A DNA stretch of 49,579 nt from a bacterium (GCA_018812265.1 JAHJDG010000166.1:1-49579), one strand, 5' to 3'. Numbered from the stretch's first letter, positions 8,211 to 17,424 are shown. Translations and numbers: made by a program. The notes: generated by a model from the sequence alone, not told the origin.

Positions 8211-9512
8211 ATGAAACTTTGTGTCATCGGCACGTGCTACGTAGGACTCGTCACGGGGACGTGTCTTGCGGAGACCGGCCACGACGTCGTATGCGTTGAC
8301 ATTGACCGCGTGAAAATCGAATCTCTGAAGCGCGGCGAGATTCCCATTTATGAACCGGGACTGCAAGAGATATTAGTCCGCAATATCGAGAAAGGACGAC
8401 TGCATTTCTCGACGGATCTGCCGGCGGTTATGGATCAGGCGGAGATTCTGATGATCGCCGTGGGAACTCCTCCCAGTGAAGATGGATCAGCCGACCTGTC
8501 GCATGTTCTGGCCGTTGCCGAGACGATCGGACGGCATCTGAAAAGCTACAAGATCGTCGTAAACAAGTCCACCGTACCCGTTGGATCGGGCGACTTGGTG
8601 CGTAAAAGGATTGCGTCGCTGACGAGTCAGGAATTCGATGTGGTCTCCAATCCCGAGTTTCTGAAAGAAGGCGATGCCGTCAACGACTTCATGAAACCCG
8701 ACCGCATCGTTCTCGGTTTGCAGAGTGAGCGCGCGGAAGAGGCGATGAAGCGCCTCTACGCTCCTTTCCAGCGAACGGGACATCGTATTATTGTCATGGA
8801 CGTGCGCTCGGCGGAGCTGACGAAATATGCCGCCAACGCACTCCTGGCGACCAAGATATCCTTCATGAACGAGATGGCGAATCTCTGCGAAGTGCTGGGT
8901 GCGGACGTCACGTCGGTAAGATATGGAGTCGGGTCCGATCCGCGAATCGGTTCGCAATTCCTGTTTCCGGGCGTCGGTTTCGGCGGATCCTGCTTCCCCA
9001 AGGACGTCACCGCACTGTCCCGAATGGGCGACGAGGCGGGAGTTCCGCTGCGAATCCTTCATGCCGTGACGGAAGTGAATGACCGACAGCGGCTGCGTCT
9101 GGTTGACAAAGTCGTGAAACGTTTCGGCGAGAACCTGAGCGGACGGACCTTTGCCCTATGGGGACTCGCGTTCAAACCGCGGACGGATGACATGCGCGAA
9201 GCTCCATCCATTTATACGGTGGATGCGCTCGTGAAGCGAGGCGCCGGCGTTCGCGGTTATGATCCGGCGGCTATGAAGGAAGCCAAAGGAGTAATGGGCA
9301 ATAAGATTCGACTGTACGACGACGGCTACAGCCTGCTCGACGGTGCGGACGCGTTGCTCATCCTCACCGAGTGGCAGGAGTTCCGCGATCCGGACTTTGC
9401 GAGTATCAAGAAACGACTGAAGAATCCACTGATCTTCGACGGGAGGAATCTGTTCGAGCCGGAGGACATGCGCGCAGCCGGATTCGAGTATCACTGCATC
9501 GGCAGGTCATAG
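8211..9512 (+). CDS. ugd: UDP-glucose 6-dehydrogenase
   Basis: The protein has 433 residues. An N-terminal NAD-binding start (CVIGTCYVGLVTGTCLAE) is followed by the central dimerisation domain with AELTKYAANALLATKISFMNE, and the catalytic Cys261 in GVGFGGSCFPKD. The C-terminal UDP-binding domain has FALWGLAFKPRTDDMREAPS. The enzyme oxidises UDP-glucose twice to UDP-glucuronate, a precursor of acidic capsule and O-antigen sugars. In the usual GxGYVG motif the first glycine pair reads GTCYVG, a common variant. A 50-bp gap separates it from gmhA, and its stop abuts the ATG of the lipoprotein gene. GDP-mannose dehydrogenase is a relative, but the C-terminal features and context favour Ugd. Confidence 0.93.
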   Translation: MKLCVIGTCYVGLVTGTCLAETGHDVVCVDIDRVKIESLKRGEIPIYEPGLQEILVRNIEKGRLHFSTDLPAVMDQAEILMIAVGTPPSEDGSADLSHVLAVAETIGRHLKSYKIVVNKSTVPVGSGDLVRKRIASLTSQEFDVVSNPEFLKEGDAVNDFMKPDRIVLGLQSERAEEAMKRLYAPFQRTGHRIIVMDVRSAELTKYAANALLATKISFMNEMANLCEVLGADVTSVRYGVGSDPRIGSQFLFPGVGFGGSCFPKDVTALSRMGDEAGVPLRILHAVTEVNDRQRLRLVDKVVKRFGENLSGRTFALWGLAFKPRTDDMREAPSIYTVDALVKRGAGVRGYDPAAMKEAKGVMGNKIRLYDDGYSLLDGADALLILTEWQEFRDPDFASIKKRLKNPLIFDGRNLFEPEDMRAAGFEYHCIGRS

Positions 9513-11183
9513 ATGGGGAAATCGCGCGGCACTCGTTGGACGCGACGGGCAATCCCGATGGTTATCTCGACGCTCATCCTGTCGTGTGCGAAGGTCGGAG
9601 TGCCGCCCGGCGGACCGGAAGACAAAACGGGTCCGACGATTGTTTCGCATTTTCCCGAGAGCGATGCGATCAATGCGCCTCGCCGCATGATCGCCCGGCT
9701 TGAATTTTCCGAGCCGGTGAATCGTCCATCGGTGGAAGCGGCGCTGTTTCTGTCTCCCGATCCCCGGCAGCGATTGCGCTATCGTTGGAGCGGCCGCACT
9801 CTGGAATTGATTTATCTCGACTCACTGGACGCCGACCGTACCTACGTGATCAGCGTGGGAAGTCAAGCGAAAGACGAGCGCGGAAATCCTTGTGGTACGA
9901 CGTACACCATCGCCTTCTCGACGGGTCAACAAATTGACCGGGGCAGCATCCGCGGTTGGATCGAAGGACTGGAAACGCCGCAAGCCGTGTCCTTGTGGGC
10001 CTATCGAATCGAGAGCGAAGCAAGCGTTGATCCGATACGACAAACCGCGGAGTACGGTGTGCAAGCCGACCGCGACGGCGGATTCCGCTTCGAGTATCTC
10101 AAGAACGGCAGCTATCGGGTTTTCGCCATCCACGACCGCAACCGCGATGGATTGTGGACACCGCCCGCAGAACCGGTGGGAGTCCCGCCGTGGGACGTGA
10201 CGGTGAGCGAAATGAGCGTTCCCTGGATCTCATTGCGACTTGCCCAGCAGGACACGATTGCTGCTCTCATTCGCTCCTCGCGTGCGGTGAACGACAGGCT
10301 CGTTGACGTTCGGATGAATCGTCCGATCTCAACTCTCGCCGGCTGGTTTGTCGGACCGATGAAGGATACGATTGCCGTGCTGGATGCCTATGCCGACTCG
10401 GCCGGTGCCGACGAGTGGCACGTCTTTCCGGAACGGCGGTTGACCGAAGGGGATTGGCGGATCATTGCCGCGGGAGAAGACGTCTTCGGAAGCTTCTGGC
10501 AGGACGTGGATACATTCGAGGTTCGAGCGAGAGCGGACACGTCACGACCGCGAATCTATCGCATGGTACCCGCACCGCGCAGCCGCGCTCGCCTTACTCC
10601 CGAGAAAATCGCAATCGAGTTCACCGAACCGATTGAACTCGATCCGGAATTCGCCGCGATGAGTACGTTTGTCATCGGTGATTCGGACACCGTTGTCACG
10701 GAGTTCGTCCGTTCCGCGCCCCGCATGTTGGATATCGTTCCGGATCAATTGCTGCCGGAAGGCACGGGCTGCCGCATCTTCCTGTGGGCGTCCTCGATTC
10801 TCGATTTGTCAGGAAATGCGGTCGGCGACACTACGATTGCCTTCGATTTCTCGATTTGGCCCGCCGACAGCCTCGGCATGCTTGTCGGAAAGGTCGTGGA
10901 CGTGGATAGCGGACGGTTCGCAGTCTACATCACCGCGGTTCGTGATCGAATGCCAACAGCCGCCACGGAGACTTCGGCGGGAGCGGAGTTCCGCATCGAG
11001 CGTCTTCCGGCGATCCAGTACGTACTTGAAGCGTTCCATGATCGCGATTACGACGGCAAATTCTCCTACGGTTCGGTTCGTCCGTTCGTGTTTTCCGAGC
11101 CGTTCTGGATTTCCTCGGATACGGTTTTGGTTCGCGCCCGATGGGAGTCTGAAACACAAATCAAATGGCCTTCCACGCAATAG
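9513..11183 (+). CDS. Ig-like domain lipoprotein
   Basis: The 556-residue protein starts directly at the ugd stop. It has a positively charged N-terminus, a hydrophobic helix and a lipobox LILSC with Cys26 as the probable lipidated residue. It is followed by PPGGPEDKTGPTIV, an opening common in Bacteroidota lipoproteins with a bacterial Ig-like (Big_5/SbsA-type) domain. Residues about 40-140 fit that first Ig domain (FSEPVNRPSVEAAL, ending IAFSTG). A carboxypeptidase-regulatory-like beta domain follows near residues 150-230 (GGFRFEYLKNGSYRVFAIHDRNRDG), and a second Ig-like repeat starts near 355 (IEFTEPIELD). A second such carboxypeptidase-like segment closes it (YVLEAFHDRDYDGKFSYG). It is probably an envelope protein; its exact role in the glycan locus is unknown. 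Confidence 0.8.
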   Translation: MGKSRGTRWTRRAIPMVISTLILSCAKVGVPPGGPEDKTGPTIVSHFPESDAINAPRRMIARLEFSEPVNRPSVEAALFLSPDPRQRLRYRWSGRTLELIYLDSLDADRTYVISVGSQAKDERGNPCGTTYTIAFSTGQQIDRGSIRGWIEGLETPQAVSLWAYRIESEASVDPIRQTAEYGVQADRDGGFRFEYLKNGSYRVFAIHDRNRDGLWTPPAEPVGVPPWDVTVSEMSVPWISLRLAQQDTIAALIRSSRAVNDRLVDVRMNRPISTLAGWFVGPMKDTIAVLDAYADSAGADEWHVFPERRLTEGDWRIIAAGEDVFGSFWQDVDTFEVRARADTSRPRIYRMVPAPRSRARLTPEKIAIEFTEPIELDPEFAAMSTFVIGDSDTVVTEFVRSAPRMLDIVPDQLLPEGTGCRIFLWASSILDLSGNAVGDTTIAFDFSIWPADSLGMLVGKVVDVDSGRFAVYITAVRDRMPTAATETSAGAEFRIERLPAIQYVLEAFHDRDYDGKFSYGSVRPFVFSEPFWISSDTVLVRARWESETQIKWPSTQ

Positions 11184-11193
11184 CGACAAGATA

Positions 11194-12264
11194 ATGCTTC
11201 ATTCCGTTATCATGGCCGGCGGCGTGGGCGCGAGATTCTGGCCCATCAGCCGCCGCCAACGCCCCAAACAACTTCTCGATCTGCTCGGTGAAGGCTCGCT
11301 GATCGAGCAAACCCTCTCGCGGATCGAGCCGCTGGTAGCGCCGGAACGACGTTGGATCGTCACCAGTCCTTCGCAAGCGGGTCTGATCCACGAGATGGTT
11401 CCATCCCTGTCCGCCAGCCGGTTCATCCTTGAACCAATGGGAAAAAATACGGCGCCGGCCATCGGTCTCTCGGCCGTACATTTGCTTCGGCAGGATCCCG
11501 ACGCGGTCATGCTGGTGCTTCCCGCCGATCACCGAATCTCGGAGGTGGAGAAGTTCCGTGAGTGTTTGATGACGGCGGTCGAAATGGTATCGAACTCGGA
11601 TCGCTTGGCCACGTTGGGAATCGAACCCACTCGTCCCGAGACAGGTTATGGCTACATCCAGATAGATCGCGCCGCCGGAGCGATTTCTTCCGGCGTATGG
11701 CGAGTGAAAACGTTTGCCGAGAAACCGAATCCCACCGCGGCAAAACTATTCCTCGAGAGCGGTGAGTTTCTCTGGAACAGCGGAATCTTCGTGTGGCGGG
11801 CCGATGTGATCCTGCGTCAACTCGCCGAGCATCAGCCCAAATGGTACAGCGGACTTCAGGAAATCGCCGGGGTCATCGGCACTCCCGATGAGGAAGAGAT
11901 GGCGCGCCACGTGTTTGCCGCACTGAAAGGTATTTCCATTGACTATGCCGTCATGGAGCACGCGCCGCAGGTCATCGTAGTGCAGGGAACTTTCGGATGG
12001 AGTGACGTCGGAAGCTGGGATGAGATTTGGCGATTGCTGCAGCAGGATAAGGACGGAAATGCAAGCCGGGGAACGGCGCGCCTTGTGCAATCGAAAAACA
12101 ACCTTGTGCTCGCCCGCGAGCGATTGATCGCGCTGGTCGGTGTGGAGGACATGATCGTGGTGGATGCCGGCGACGCGATCTTGATTTGCCCGCGCAGCGA
12201 ATCACAGCGCGTTCGCGCTCTGGTAGATGAGCTCGAGAAATCGTCCGAGGATTCCTACCTGTAA
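11194..12264 (+). CDS. manC: Mannose-1-phosphate guanylyltransferase
   Basis: The protein has 356 residues from ATG 11194, ten bases after the lipoprotein stop. A longer frame exists upstream but it overlaps the lipoprotein gene. Motifs seen are IMAGGVGARFWPISR with RPKQLL (nucleotide loop), VLPADH (metal binding), FAEKPN with the sugar-phosphate lysine, WNSGIFVW, DYAVMEH and FGWSDVGSW. The enzyme makes GDP-mannose from mannose-1-phosphate and GTP. It is the short monofunctional form, without the C-terminal phosphomannose-isomerase cupin of longer ManC/AlgA proteins. GDP-mannose fits the adjacent surface-sugar genes. Its TAA shares an A with the next ATG (TAATG). Confidence 0.93.
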   Translation: MLHSVIMAGGVGARFWPISRRQRPKQLLDLLGEGSLIEQTLSRIEPLVAPERRWIVTSPSQAGLIHEMVPSLSASRFILEPMGKNTAPAIGLSAVHLLRQDPDAVMLVLPADHRISEVEKFRECLMTAVEMVSNSDRLATLGIEPTRPETGYGYIQIDRAAGAISSGVWRVKTFAEKPNPTAAKLFLESGEFLWNSGIFVWRADVILRQLAEHQPKWYSGLQEIAGVIGTPDEEEMARHVFAALKGISIDYAVMEHAPQVIVVQGTFGWSDVGSWDEIWRLLQQDKDGNASRGTARLVQSKNNLVLARERLIALVGVEDMIVVDAGDAILICPRSESQRVRALVDELEKSSEDSYL

Positions 12265-12587
12265 TGGCCATGAAACGCGATAAACTCGTTCAACATTTGG
12301 CCGATGCCGCGCGCAAGCTCGGATTGACGGTGCGCACGGAGGAAGGCAATTTCCAGGGCGGTCAGTGTCAGGTGGACGACGAGCGTTTGGTAATCCTGAA
12401 CCGTCGCATGACGATGGATGAGCGCGCCGAGCTGCTGGCCGCGGTTTTAGCCACCGAACCACTTGATGACGTCTACCTGCTTCCGGAAGTGCGCGGTTAC
12501 ATTGAAAAGTTCGCGTCATCGGCTTCGGAAGAAACCGATGACGACGCGCACGAACTTCGCTCAAGCCACGATCAGGGAAATGAGTAG
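12264..12587 (+). CDS. Small protein of unknown function between manC and meaB
   Basis: The 107-residue soluble protein starts at the ATG that shares a base with the manC stop. It has no signal peptide or membrane helix. The core reads GGQCQVDDERLVILNRRMTMDERAELLAAVL, followed by an acidic tail with few predicted structured residues. I have an impression of similar short proteins with a GGxCxVxGxxxxILN(K/R)R pattern in related bacteria, but cannot name a family. It overlaps the meaB start by eight bases, so both are probably translated from one message. Codon use is like its neighbours and the frame is tightly packed, so it is likely a real gene. Confidence 0.7.
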   Translation: MAMKRDKLVQHLADAARKLGLTVRTEEGNFQGGQCQVDDERLVILNRRMTMDERAELLAAVLATEPLDDVYLLPEVRGYIEKFASSASEETDDDAHELRSSHDQGNE

Positions 12588-13518
12588 CGGACGGGAAGCG
12601 GCCGATCGGGTGGAAGAGATGCTGCGTGGATCGCGCGTGGCTCTGGCAAGAGTACTCTCGCAAATCGAAAACCGTCCACGCTCCGTGGACGGTTTGCTGA
12701 AACCGCTGGCCGGTCGCATCGGCCGTGCCGTTCGCATCGGCTTCACCGGACCTCCGGGCGCGGGAAAAAGCACTCTCGTAACGGCGTACGCCCGCTTGCT
12801 GCGGGAGTGCGATCAACGAATCGGAGTGCTGGCTGTAGACCCCACCAGCCCATTCTCGGGCGGCGCGCTGCTCGGAGATCGCGTGCGGATGAGTGCTCTC
12901 GCCTCGGACGAAAATATTTTCGTCCGTTCACTGGCAACTCGCGGTGGATTGGGAGGACTTGCCGAAGCCGCCGGTGACATGGCCGACGTTTTCGATGCGG
13001 TAGGGTACGATACGGTGATTTTCGAGACGGTGGGAGTGGGGCAGTCGGAGCTCGAAGTGGCGCAACATGCCGATTGCACGGTGGTGGTGCTCGTTCCCGA
13101 ATCGGGCGATTCCATTCAAGGTATGAAAGCGGGACTCATGGAAATCGCCGACGTGTTCGTTTTGAATAAGGCGGATCGCGAGGGAGCCGACCGCTTCGCC
13201 TCCGAGCTAAGAGCGGCTATGCATCTGAAAGATTGGGGAGCATGGACGCCGCCCGTGGTGAAGACCGTGGCGGTGAAGGGGGAGGGTATTGCCGAGTTCC
13301 ATGACCACGTTTCCCGCTACCTGAGTCATCTCCGCGAAACAGGTCTGCTCGCGAAACGTCGCGCGGCTCGCATCCGCCGTCGTTGCCAACGGCTCGTCGA
13401 ACACCGACTGCTGACGGATTTCTGGAACGACGAACGGAGGGCGGCGTTGGAATCCGGCATTCGCGACTTGAAATCCCCCTATGAGATCAGCAGTGAATTA
13501 CTGAAGCGGGACGACTAA
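12580..13518 (+). CDS. meaB: MeaB/ArgK-family G3E GTPase (methylmalonyl-CoA mutase chaperone)
   Basis: The protein has 312 residues from ATG 12580, overlapping the previous gene by eight bases; ATG 12538 in the same frame would add 14 residues. The P-loop is FTGPPGAGKST, followed by LAVDPTSPFSGGALLGDRVRM, the switch-like SLATRGGLGGL, FETVGVGQSE and NKADREGADR. MeaB protects and reloads adenosylcobalamin in methylmalonyl-CoA mutase. The mutase subunits are not in this window, which is unusual but not rare for the family. The gene is convergent with rlmN and the two stop codons overlap (positions 13515-13518), leaving no room for a terminator between them. Confidence 0.9.
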   Translation: MSSGREAADRVEEMLRGSRVALARVLSQIENRPRSVDGLLKPLAGRIGRAVRIGFTGPPGAGKSTLVTAYARLLRECDQRIGVLAVDPTSPFSGGALLGDRVRMSALASDENIFVRSLATRGGLGGLAEAAGDMADVFDAVGYDTVIFETVGVGQSELEVAQHADCTVVVLVPESGDSIQGMKAGLMEIADVFVLNKADREGADRFASELRAAMHLKDWGAWTPPVVKTVAVKGEGIAEFHDHVSRYLSHLRETGLLAKRRAARIRRRCQRLVEHRLLTDFWNDERRAALESGIRDLKSPYEISSELLKRDD

Positions 13519-14588
13519 TCGTCCGTATCAAGCGTTCTTCTTTGAGTGCTTGAGGGGCGAATCGGTTCCTGAGCGAAGAGCATTCCGCAGGCCGCGCTGT
13601 TCTCGACGCCGCGACTTTCTCGCAGCGTGCAGCGAATCCCTTCCTGCCTGAGCCAATCCAGGAACCGGGCAATCGCATTATCGGAAGAGGGCTGCAAGTC
13701 GCTCCCCGTCGGATGCAGTCGAATTAGATTCACTTTGACGGGAATATTGCGCAGCAGTGTTTTCAGGTTCGTAGCGTCTTCGCGTCGGTCGTTGAGACCC
13801 GCGATCATGATATACTCGAATGTCACGTGATAGCGAGTGACGTGAGCGAGCCGCCGTAGCGACTTCATCAGATCGTCCAGCGGATAGGCTCTCGCGACCG
13901 GCATGATGCTCGCGCGTCGTTCGTCGGTGGTGGCATGAAGAGAAATGGCGAGCTTGGCGGGCGGATCATCGCTGCACCACCTCTCGATCATCGGAGTGAT
14001 TCCAACGGTTGAGACCGTGATCCGCGAGCGGGAGATGGCGATCCCTTTGGGATCCGACAACAGGTGAAGCGCTTTCACGACGTTGTCGTAGTTGTGCAAG
14101 GGTTCGCCCATTCCCATGAGCACCACGTTGGTGAGTCGCGCGCCGGTCAGTCGTTCCACCTCGATGACCTGATCCACGATTTCGCCCGCCGTGAGATTGC
14201 GATAGAATCCCATCTTGCCCGTCGCGCAAAAAGCGCAACCTAGCGCACAACCGACCTGGCTGGATATGCAAACCGTGTTGCCGGGGCTGTCGGGCAGATA
14301 CACCGACTCGATCCGCAGCCCGTCGCTCATTTCGAGAAGCAATTTCCTCGCGCCGTCGGGAGCGGTAGTATCCCGCACTAGTGAGAGGCGGTCCAGTGAG
14401 GCGGCGGCATCAAGTCTCCGGCGCAACGGCTCGGGCAGATCGGTCATTTCCTCAAATGACCTTGCCCGCCTCCCGTAGATCCAGAGATAGAGCTGCCGAC
14501 CCCGGTAGGACGGCTCGCCCAGCGCCACAGCGAAACTTTCCAGTTCGGCGCGAGTTAAACCCAGTAAGGATGTTTTCGTCGAAGTCAT
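13515..14588 (-). CDS. rlmN: 23S rRNA (adenine2503-C2)-methyltransferase
   Basis: The radical-SAM enzyme has 357 residues with the CxxxCxxC cluster motif at Cys114, Cys118 and Cys121 (VGCALGCAFCATG). The second catalytic cysteine is Cys333 in NSAACGM. Other landmarks are YRGRQLYLWIY near the N-terminus and NVVLMGMGEPLHNYDNV. It methylates C2 of A2503 in 23S rRNA and also A37 of some tRNAs. I chose ATG 14588 because a promoter-like pair (14625-14653) would start transcription near 14618, downstream of the longer possible start at 14645. It is transcribed against meaB and divergently from the MoxR gene. Confidence 0.93.
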   Translation of the reverse strand: MTSTKTSLLGLTRAELESFAVALGEPSYRGRQLYLWIYGRRARSFEEMTDLPEPLRRRLDAAASLDRLSLVRDTTAPDGARKLLLEMSDGLRIESVYLPDSPGNTVCISSQVGCALGCAFCATGKMGFYRNLTAGEIVDQVIEVERLTGARLTNVVLMGMGEPLHNYDNVVKALHLLSDPKGIAISRSRITVSTVGITPMIERWCSDDPPAKLAISLHATTDERRASIMPVARAYPLDDLMKSLRRLAHVTRYHVTFEYIMIAGLNDRREDATNLKTLLRNIPVKVNLIRLHPTGSDLQPSSDNAIARFLDWLRQEGIRCTLRESRGVENSAACGMLFAQEPIRPSSTQRRTLDTDD

Positions 14589-14624
14589 AGTCGGATCGGG
14601 GTGGCATAGACAAGCCACCCGTAT

Positions 14625-14653
14625 AATATACCAACACCTCGGCAATCGTGCAA
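14625..14653 (-). promoter_or_regulatory. Putative sigma70 promoter of rlmN
   Basis: On the minus strand a TTGCAC box (14648-14653) is separated by exactly 17 bases from TATATT (14625-14630). The expected start of transcription is near 14618, about 30 bases upstream of the rlmN ATG. A 7-bp hairpin (GGGTGGC/GCCACCC, 14599-14620) would lie at the 5' end of the leader. Confidence 0.55.
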
Positions 14654-14674
14654 CCGTTGTGAAAAGGAGAAGGA

Positions 14675-15664
<990 letters not shown>

Positions 15665-15672
15665 GCATCGAA

Positions 15673-16578
15673 TTGAATCCGACAGTTTCCAGTCCTGCCG
15701 ATCTTCTCCGCCCCGAGTTCGTCTCGCGCCTCAAGAACATGCAGCTCCGCGCGCGGCTGGTGGTGGAAGGTTTCATGGTCGGGCTTCACAAATCGCCCTA
15801 CCACGGATTCTCCGTCGAGTTCGCCGAGCATCGTCCCTATATGCCGGGCGATTCGCTCCGCAACCTCGACTGGAAGGTCTATGCCAAGACCGACCGCTTC
15901 TACGTCAAGCAGTATGAGGAGGAGACCAACCTCAAGGCCTATCTTCTGCTCGACGTCTCCAACTCGATGAATTTCGGCACGACCGGTCTGACCAAGTTTC
16001 AGTACTCCACCTACCTTGCCGCGGCCCTGTCGTTCCTCATGATTCAGCAGCGCGACGCCGTCGGTTTATGCACCTACGATACCGGCATCCGCTCCTATCT
16101 GCCGCCCCGCAGCGTCCGAACCTATCTGAACGTGCTCCTCTCCGAAATGGAGCGCACTCAGCCGTCCAGCCGAACCGACATCGGCCGAAATCTCCATGCG
16201 GTGGCTGATCGCATCACCCGCCGCGGGCTCGTCATCGTGCTGTCGGATCTGTTGGACGATCCTACCGCGATTCTGTCTGGTCTCAAGCACTTCCGGCACG
16301 AAGGCCATGAGATGCTGGTCTTTCACGTCCTCGATCCCCGAGAACTGGATTTTGCCTACAGCGGCGACGTTCGGTTCCGCGATCTGGAGACCGAAGAAGA
16401 AATGCCAACCCACCCGTGGCATCTCCGCAAGGAGTATCGGCAACTGGTGGCCGGCTTCGTCGGGGAGCTGACACGCGGCTGCCGTGAACATCGTATTGAC
16501 TACCATCTGCTCAATACACAGACCTCGTTTGACGAAGCTCTCGTGCGTTTCCTGACCAAGCGACGACGTCTTCGCTGA
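15673..16578 (+). CDS. DUF58 domain protein, MoxR partner
   Basis: The protein has 301 residues from TTG 15673, eight bases after the MoxR stop. It has the DUF58 core SVEFAEHRPYMPGDSLRNLDWKVYAKTD, then LLLDVSNSMNFG. The latter gives a DxSxS metal-ion-dependent-adhesion-site motif (Asp94, Ser96, Ser98) of a von Willebrand A-like fold. The family is found beside MoxR ATPases and is thought to serve in assembly or stress processes at the envelope. No signal peptide or membrane helix is visible. The TTG start lacks an obvious Shine-Dalgarno, but no better start exists before the conserved domain. Confidence 0.88.
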   Translation: MNPTVSSPADLLRPEFVSRLKNMQLRARLVVEGFMVGLHKSPYHGFSVEFAEHRPYMPGDSLRNLDWKVYAKTDRFYVKQYEEETNLKAYLLLDVSNSMNFGTTGLTKFQYSTYLAAALSFLMIQQRDAVGLCTYDTGIRSYLPPRSVRTYLNVLLSEMERTQPSSRTDIGRNLHAVADRITRRGLVIVLSDLLDDPTAILSGLKHFRHEGHEMLVFHVLDPRELDFAYSGDVRFRDLETEEEMPTHPWHLRKEYRQLVAGFVGELTRGCREHRIDYHLLNTQTSFDEALVRFLTKRRRLR

Positions 16579-16599
16579 AGAAACTCAACCGGCACATTG

Positions 16600-16632
16600 A
16601 ATTCCCCCGTTCACTCGACGGGGGAATTTTTT
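16600..16632 (+). terminator. Rho-independent terminator after the MoxR-DUF58 operon
   Basis: A perfect 11-bp stem (16600-16610 with 16618-16628, arms AATTCCCCCGT and ACGGGGGAATT) has a 7-base loop and runs into six T residues. It lies 21 bases after the DUF58 stop. Confidence 0.9.
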
Positions 16633-16784
16633 ACCCGTTTAAACTCTCTGTTACGGCCTTACGGAGCTGAGCCATCTGTCAGTTACCTCAGAAATTACAA
16701 CGAATAGGAAAGAGACTCGGGCTGCAAACAGCCTTGCAGCGGTTTGTTCATAAGCTCGGCACATTGCTTGCTTAACGTTATAAC

Positions 16785-16810
16785 ACGGACTATGTCCGTA
16801 TGTGTATAGT
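16785..16810 (+). promoter_or_regulatory. Palindrome and -10-like box upstream of the XRE gene (possible operator)
   Basis: The 15-base sequence ACGGACTATGTCCGT (16785-16799) is a perfect inverted repeat with a 3-base centre. A TATAGT box follows at 16805-16810, about 28 bases before the XRE ATG. No good -35 element is apparent. A palindrome at this spot is typical of self-regulated small XRE repressors, but binding is inferred. Confidence 0.4.
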
Positions 16811-16837
16811 CGTTCAAAGAAGACAAGGTAGTCCATC

Positions 16838-17083
16838 ATGACCTCATCCCTCACTCGGACCTACGTACGCCGTGCACAGCTCGAACGAAATGAGTTCGAC
16901 AACGAACGGATCCGCCGTCTCCGCCAGGAACTCAACATGACCCAGGAGAGCTTCGCCCACGAAATCGGCGTTACCTTTGCAACGGTGAATCGCTGGGAGA
17001 ACGGACGCACCACGCCGAACAAGGTTGCCCAGAAGGTTCTGCTGCTGCTCGAGAAGAAGCTGCGGAAGATGAAAAACACCTGA
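16838..17083 (+). CDS. Small XRE-family helix-turn-helix regulator
   Basis: The protein has 81 residues. The HTH_3 domain spans about residues 24-78: RIRRLRQELNMTQESFAHEIGVTFATVNRWENGRTTPNKVAQ. The recognition helix reads FATVNRWENGR, close to a widespread subfamily of stand-alone XRE proteins. There is no sensor or second domain, so it is likely a simple DNA-binding repressor. It is a single-gene unit: a strong terminator lies before it and a GC-rich hairpin after it. No toxin gene is adjacent on either side, so an antitoxin role is not supported. The 15-bp palindrome upstream is a plausible target for self-control. Confidence 0.88.
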   Translation: MTSSLTRTYVRRAQLERNEFDNERIRRLRQELNMTQESFAHEIGVTFATVNRWENGRTTPNKVAQKVLLLLEKKLRKMKNT

Positions 17084-17111
17084 GAACTTCTGCCGTAAAG
17101 CCAAAGAAGAA

Positions 17112-17139
17112 GGGCCGGCGCCTCAGCCGGCACCGGCCC
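17112..17139. other. GC-rich hairpin between convergent small genes
   Basis: GGGCCGG (17112-17118) and CCGGCCC (17133-17139) can pair; an inner GCCGGC/GCCGGC pairing is an alternative. It has no T tract on either strand. It may help end transcription of the XRE gene and of the 85-residue gene on the other strand. Confidence 0.4.
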
Positions 17140-17166
17140 AGAGTAGCTTGCGTAGATCAGCGCGTT

Positions 17167-17424
17167 TCAGTCGGCACGCTTAATATCAAGCATCTTGCAG
17201 AGCTTCTCGAGTTCCTGCTCCGCGCCCTCTTCAAGGTCCTTCGAGTCGGCGTAGTCCCGTAGCTGCTTGGCGAGAAGCTCGATTCCGGTGGTGATGAAGC
17301 TCATCGCCTTCGGATCGGCGCCACGTTCCGCCAAGATCTGCGCGGACTTCCCAAGCATGGTCATGGCCAGACTGTAAGTCAGGAAGATCCGGCTGTTTTC
17401 CATAGTTTCTTCAAAGTTGGGCAT
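17167..17424 (-). CDS. Unrecognised 85-residue helical protein
   Basis: This is a small acidic, probably all-helical protein with no signal peptide. It opens MPNFEETMENSRIFL, then a mid helix (LAERGADPKAM), and ends in an amphipathic acidic helix (EEGAEQELEKLC). A good Shine-Dalgarno (AAGGAGT) lies about five bases upstream of the ATG on the minus strand, and codon use is GC-rich at third positions. These two points make it a likely real gene. I do not recognise the family and no neighbour suggests a function. It faces the XRE gene across the hairpin at 17112-17139. Confidence 0.65.
   Translation of the reverse strand: MPNFEETMENSRIFLTYSLAMTMLGKSAQILAERGADPKAMSFITTGIELLAKQLRDYADSKDLEEGAEQELEKLCKMLDIKRAD

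Noticed and set aside
16838-17424. Toxin-antitoxin pair (XRE plus the 85-residue gene)
   Set aside because: The genes are convergent, not an operon, and the 85-residue protein has no toxin-like features I recognise.
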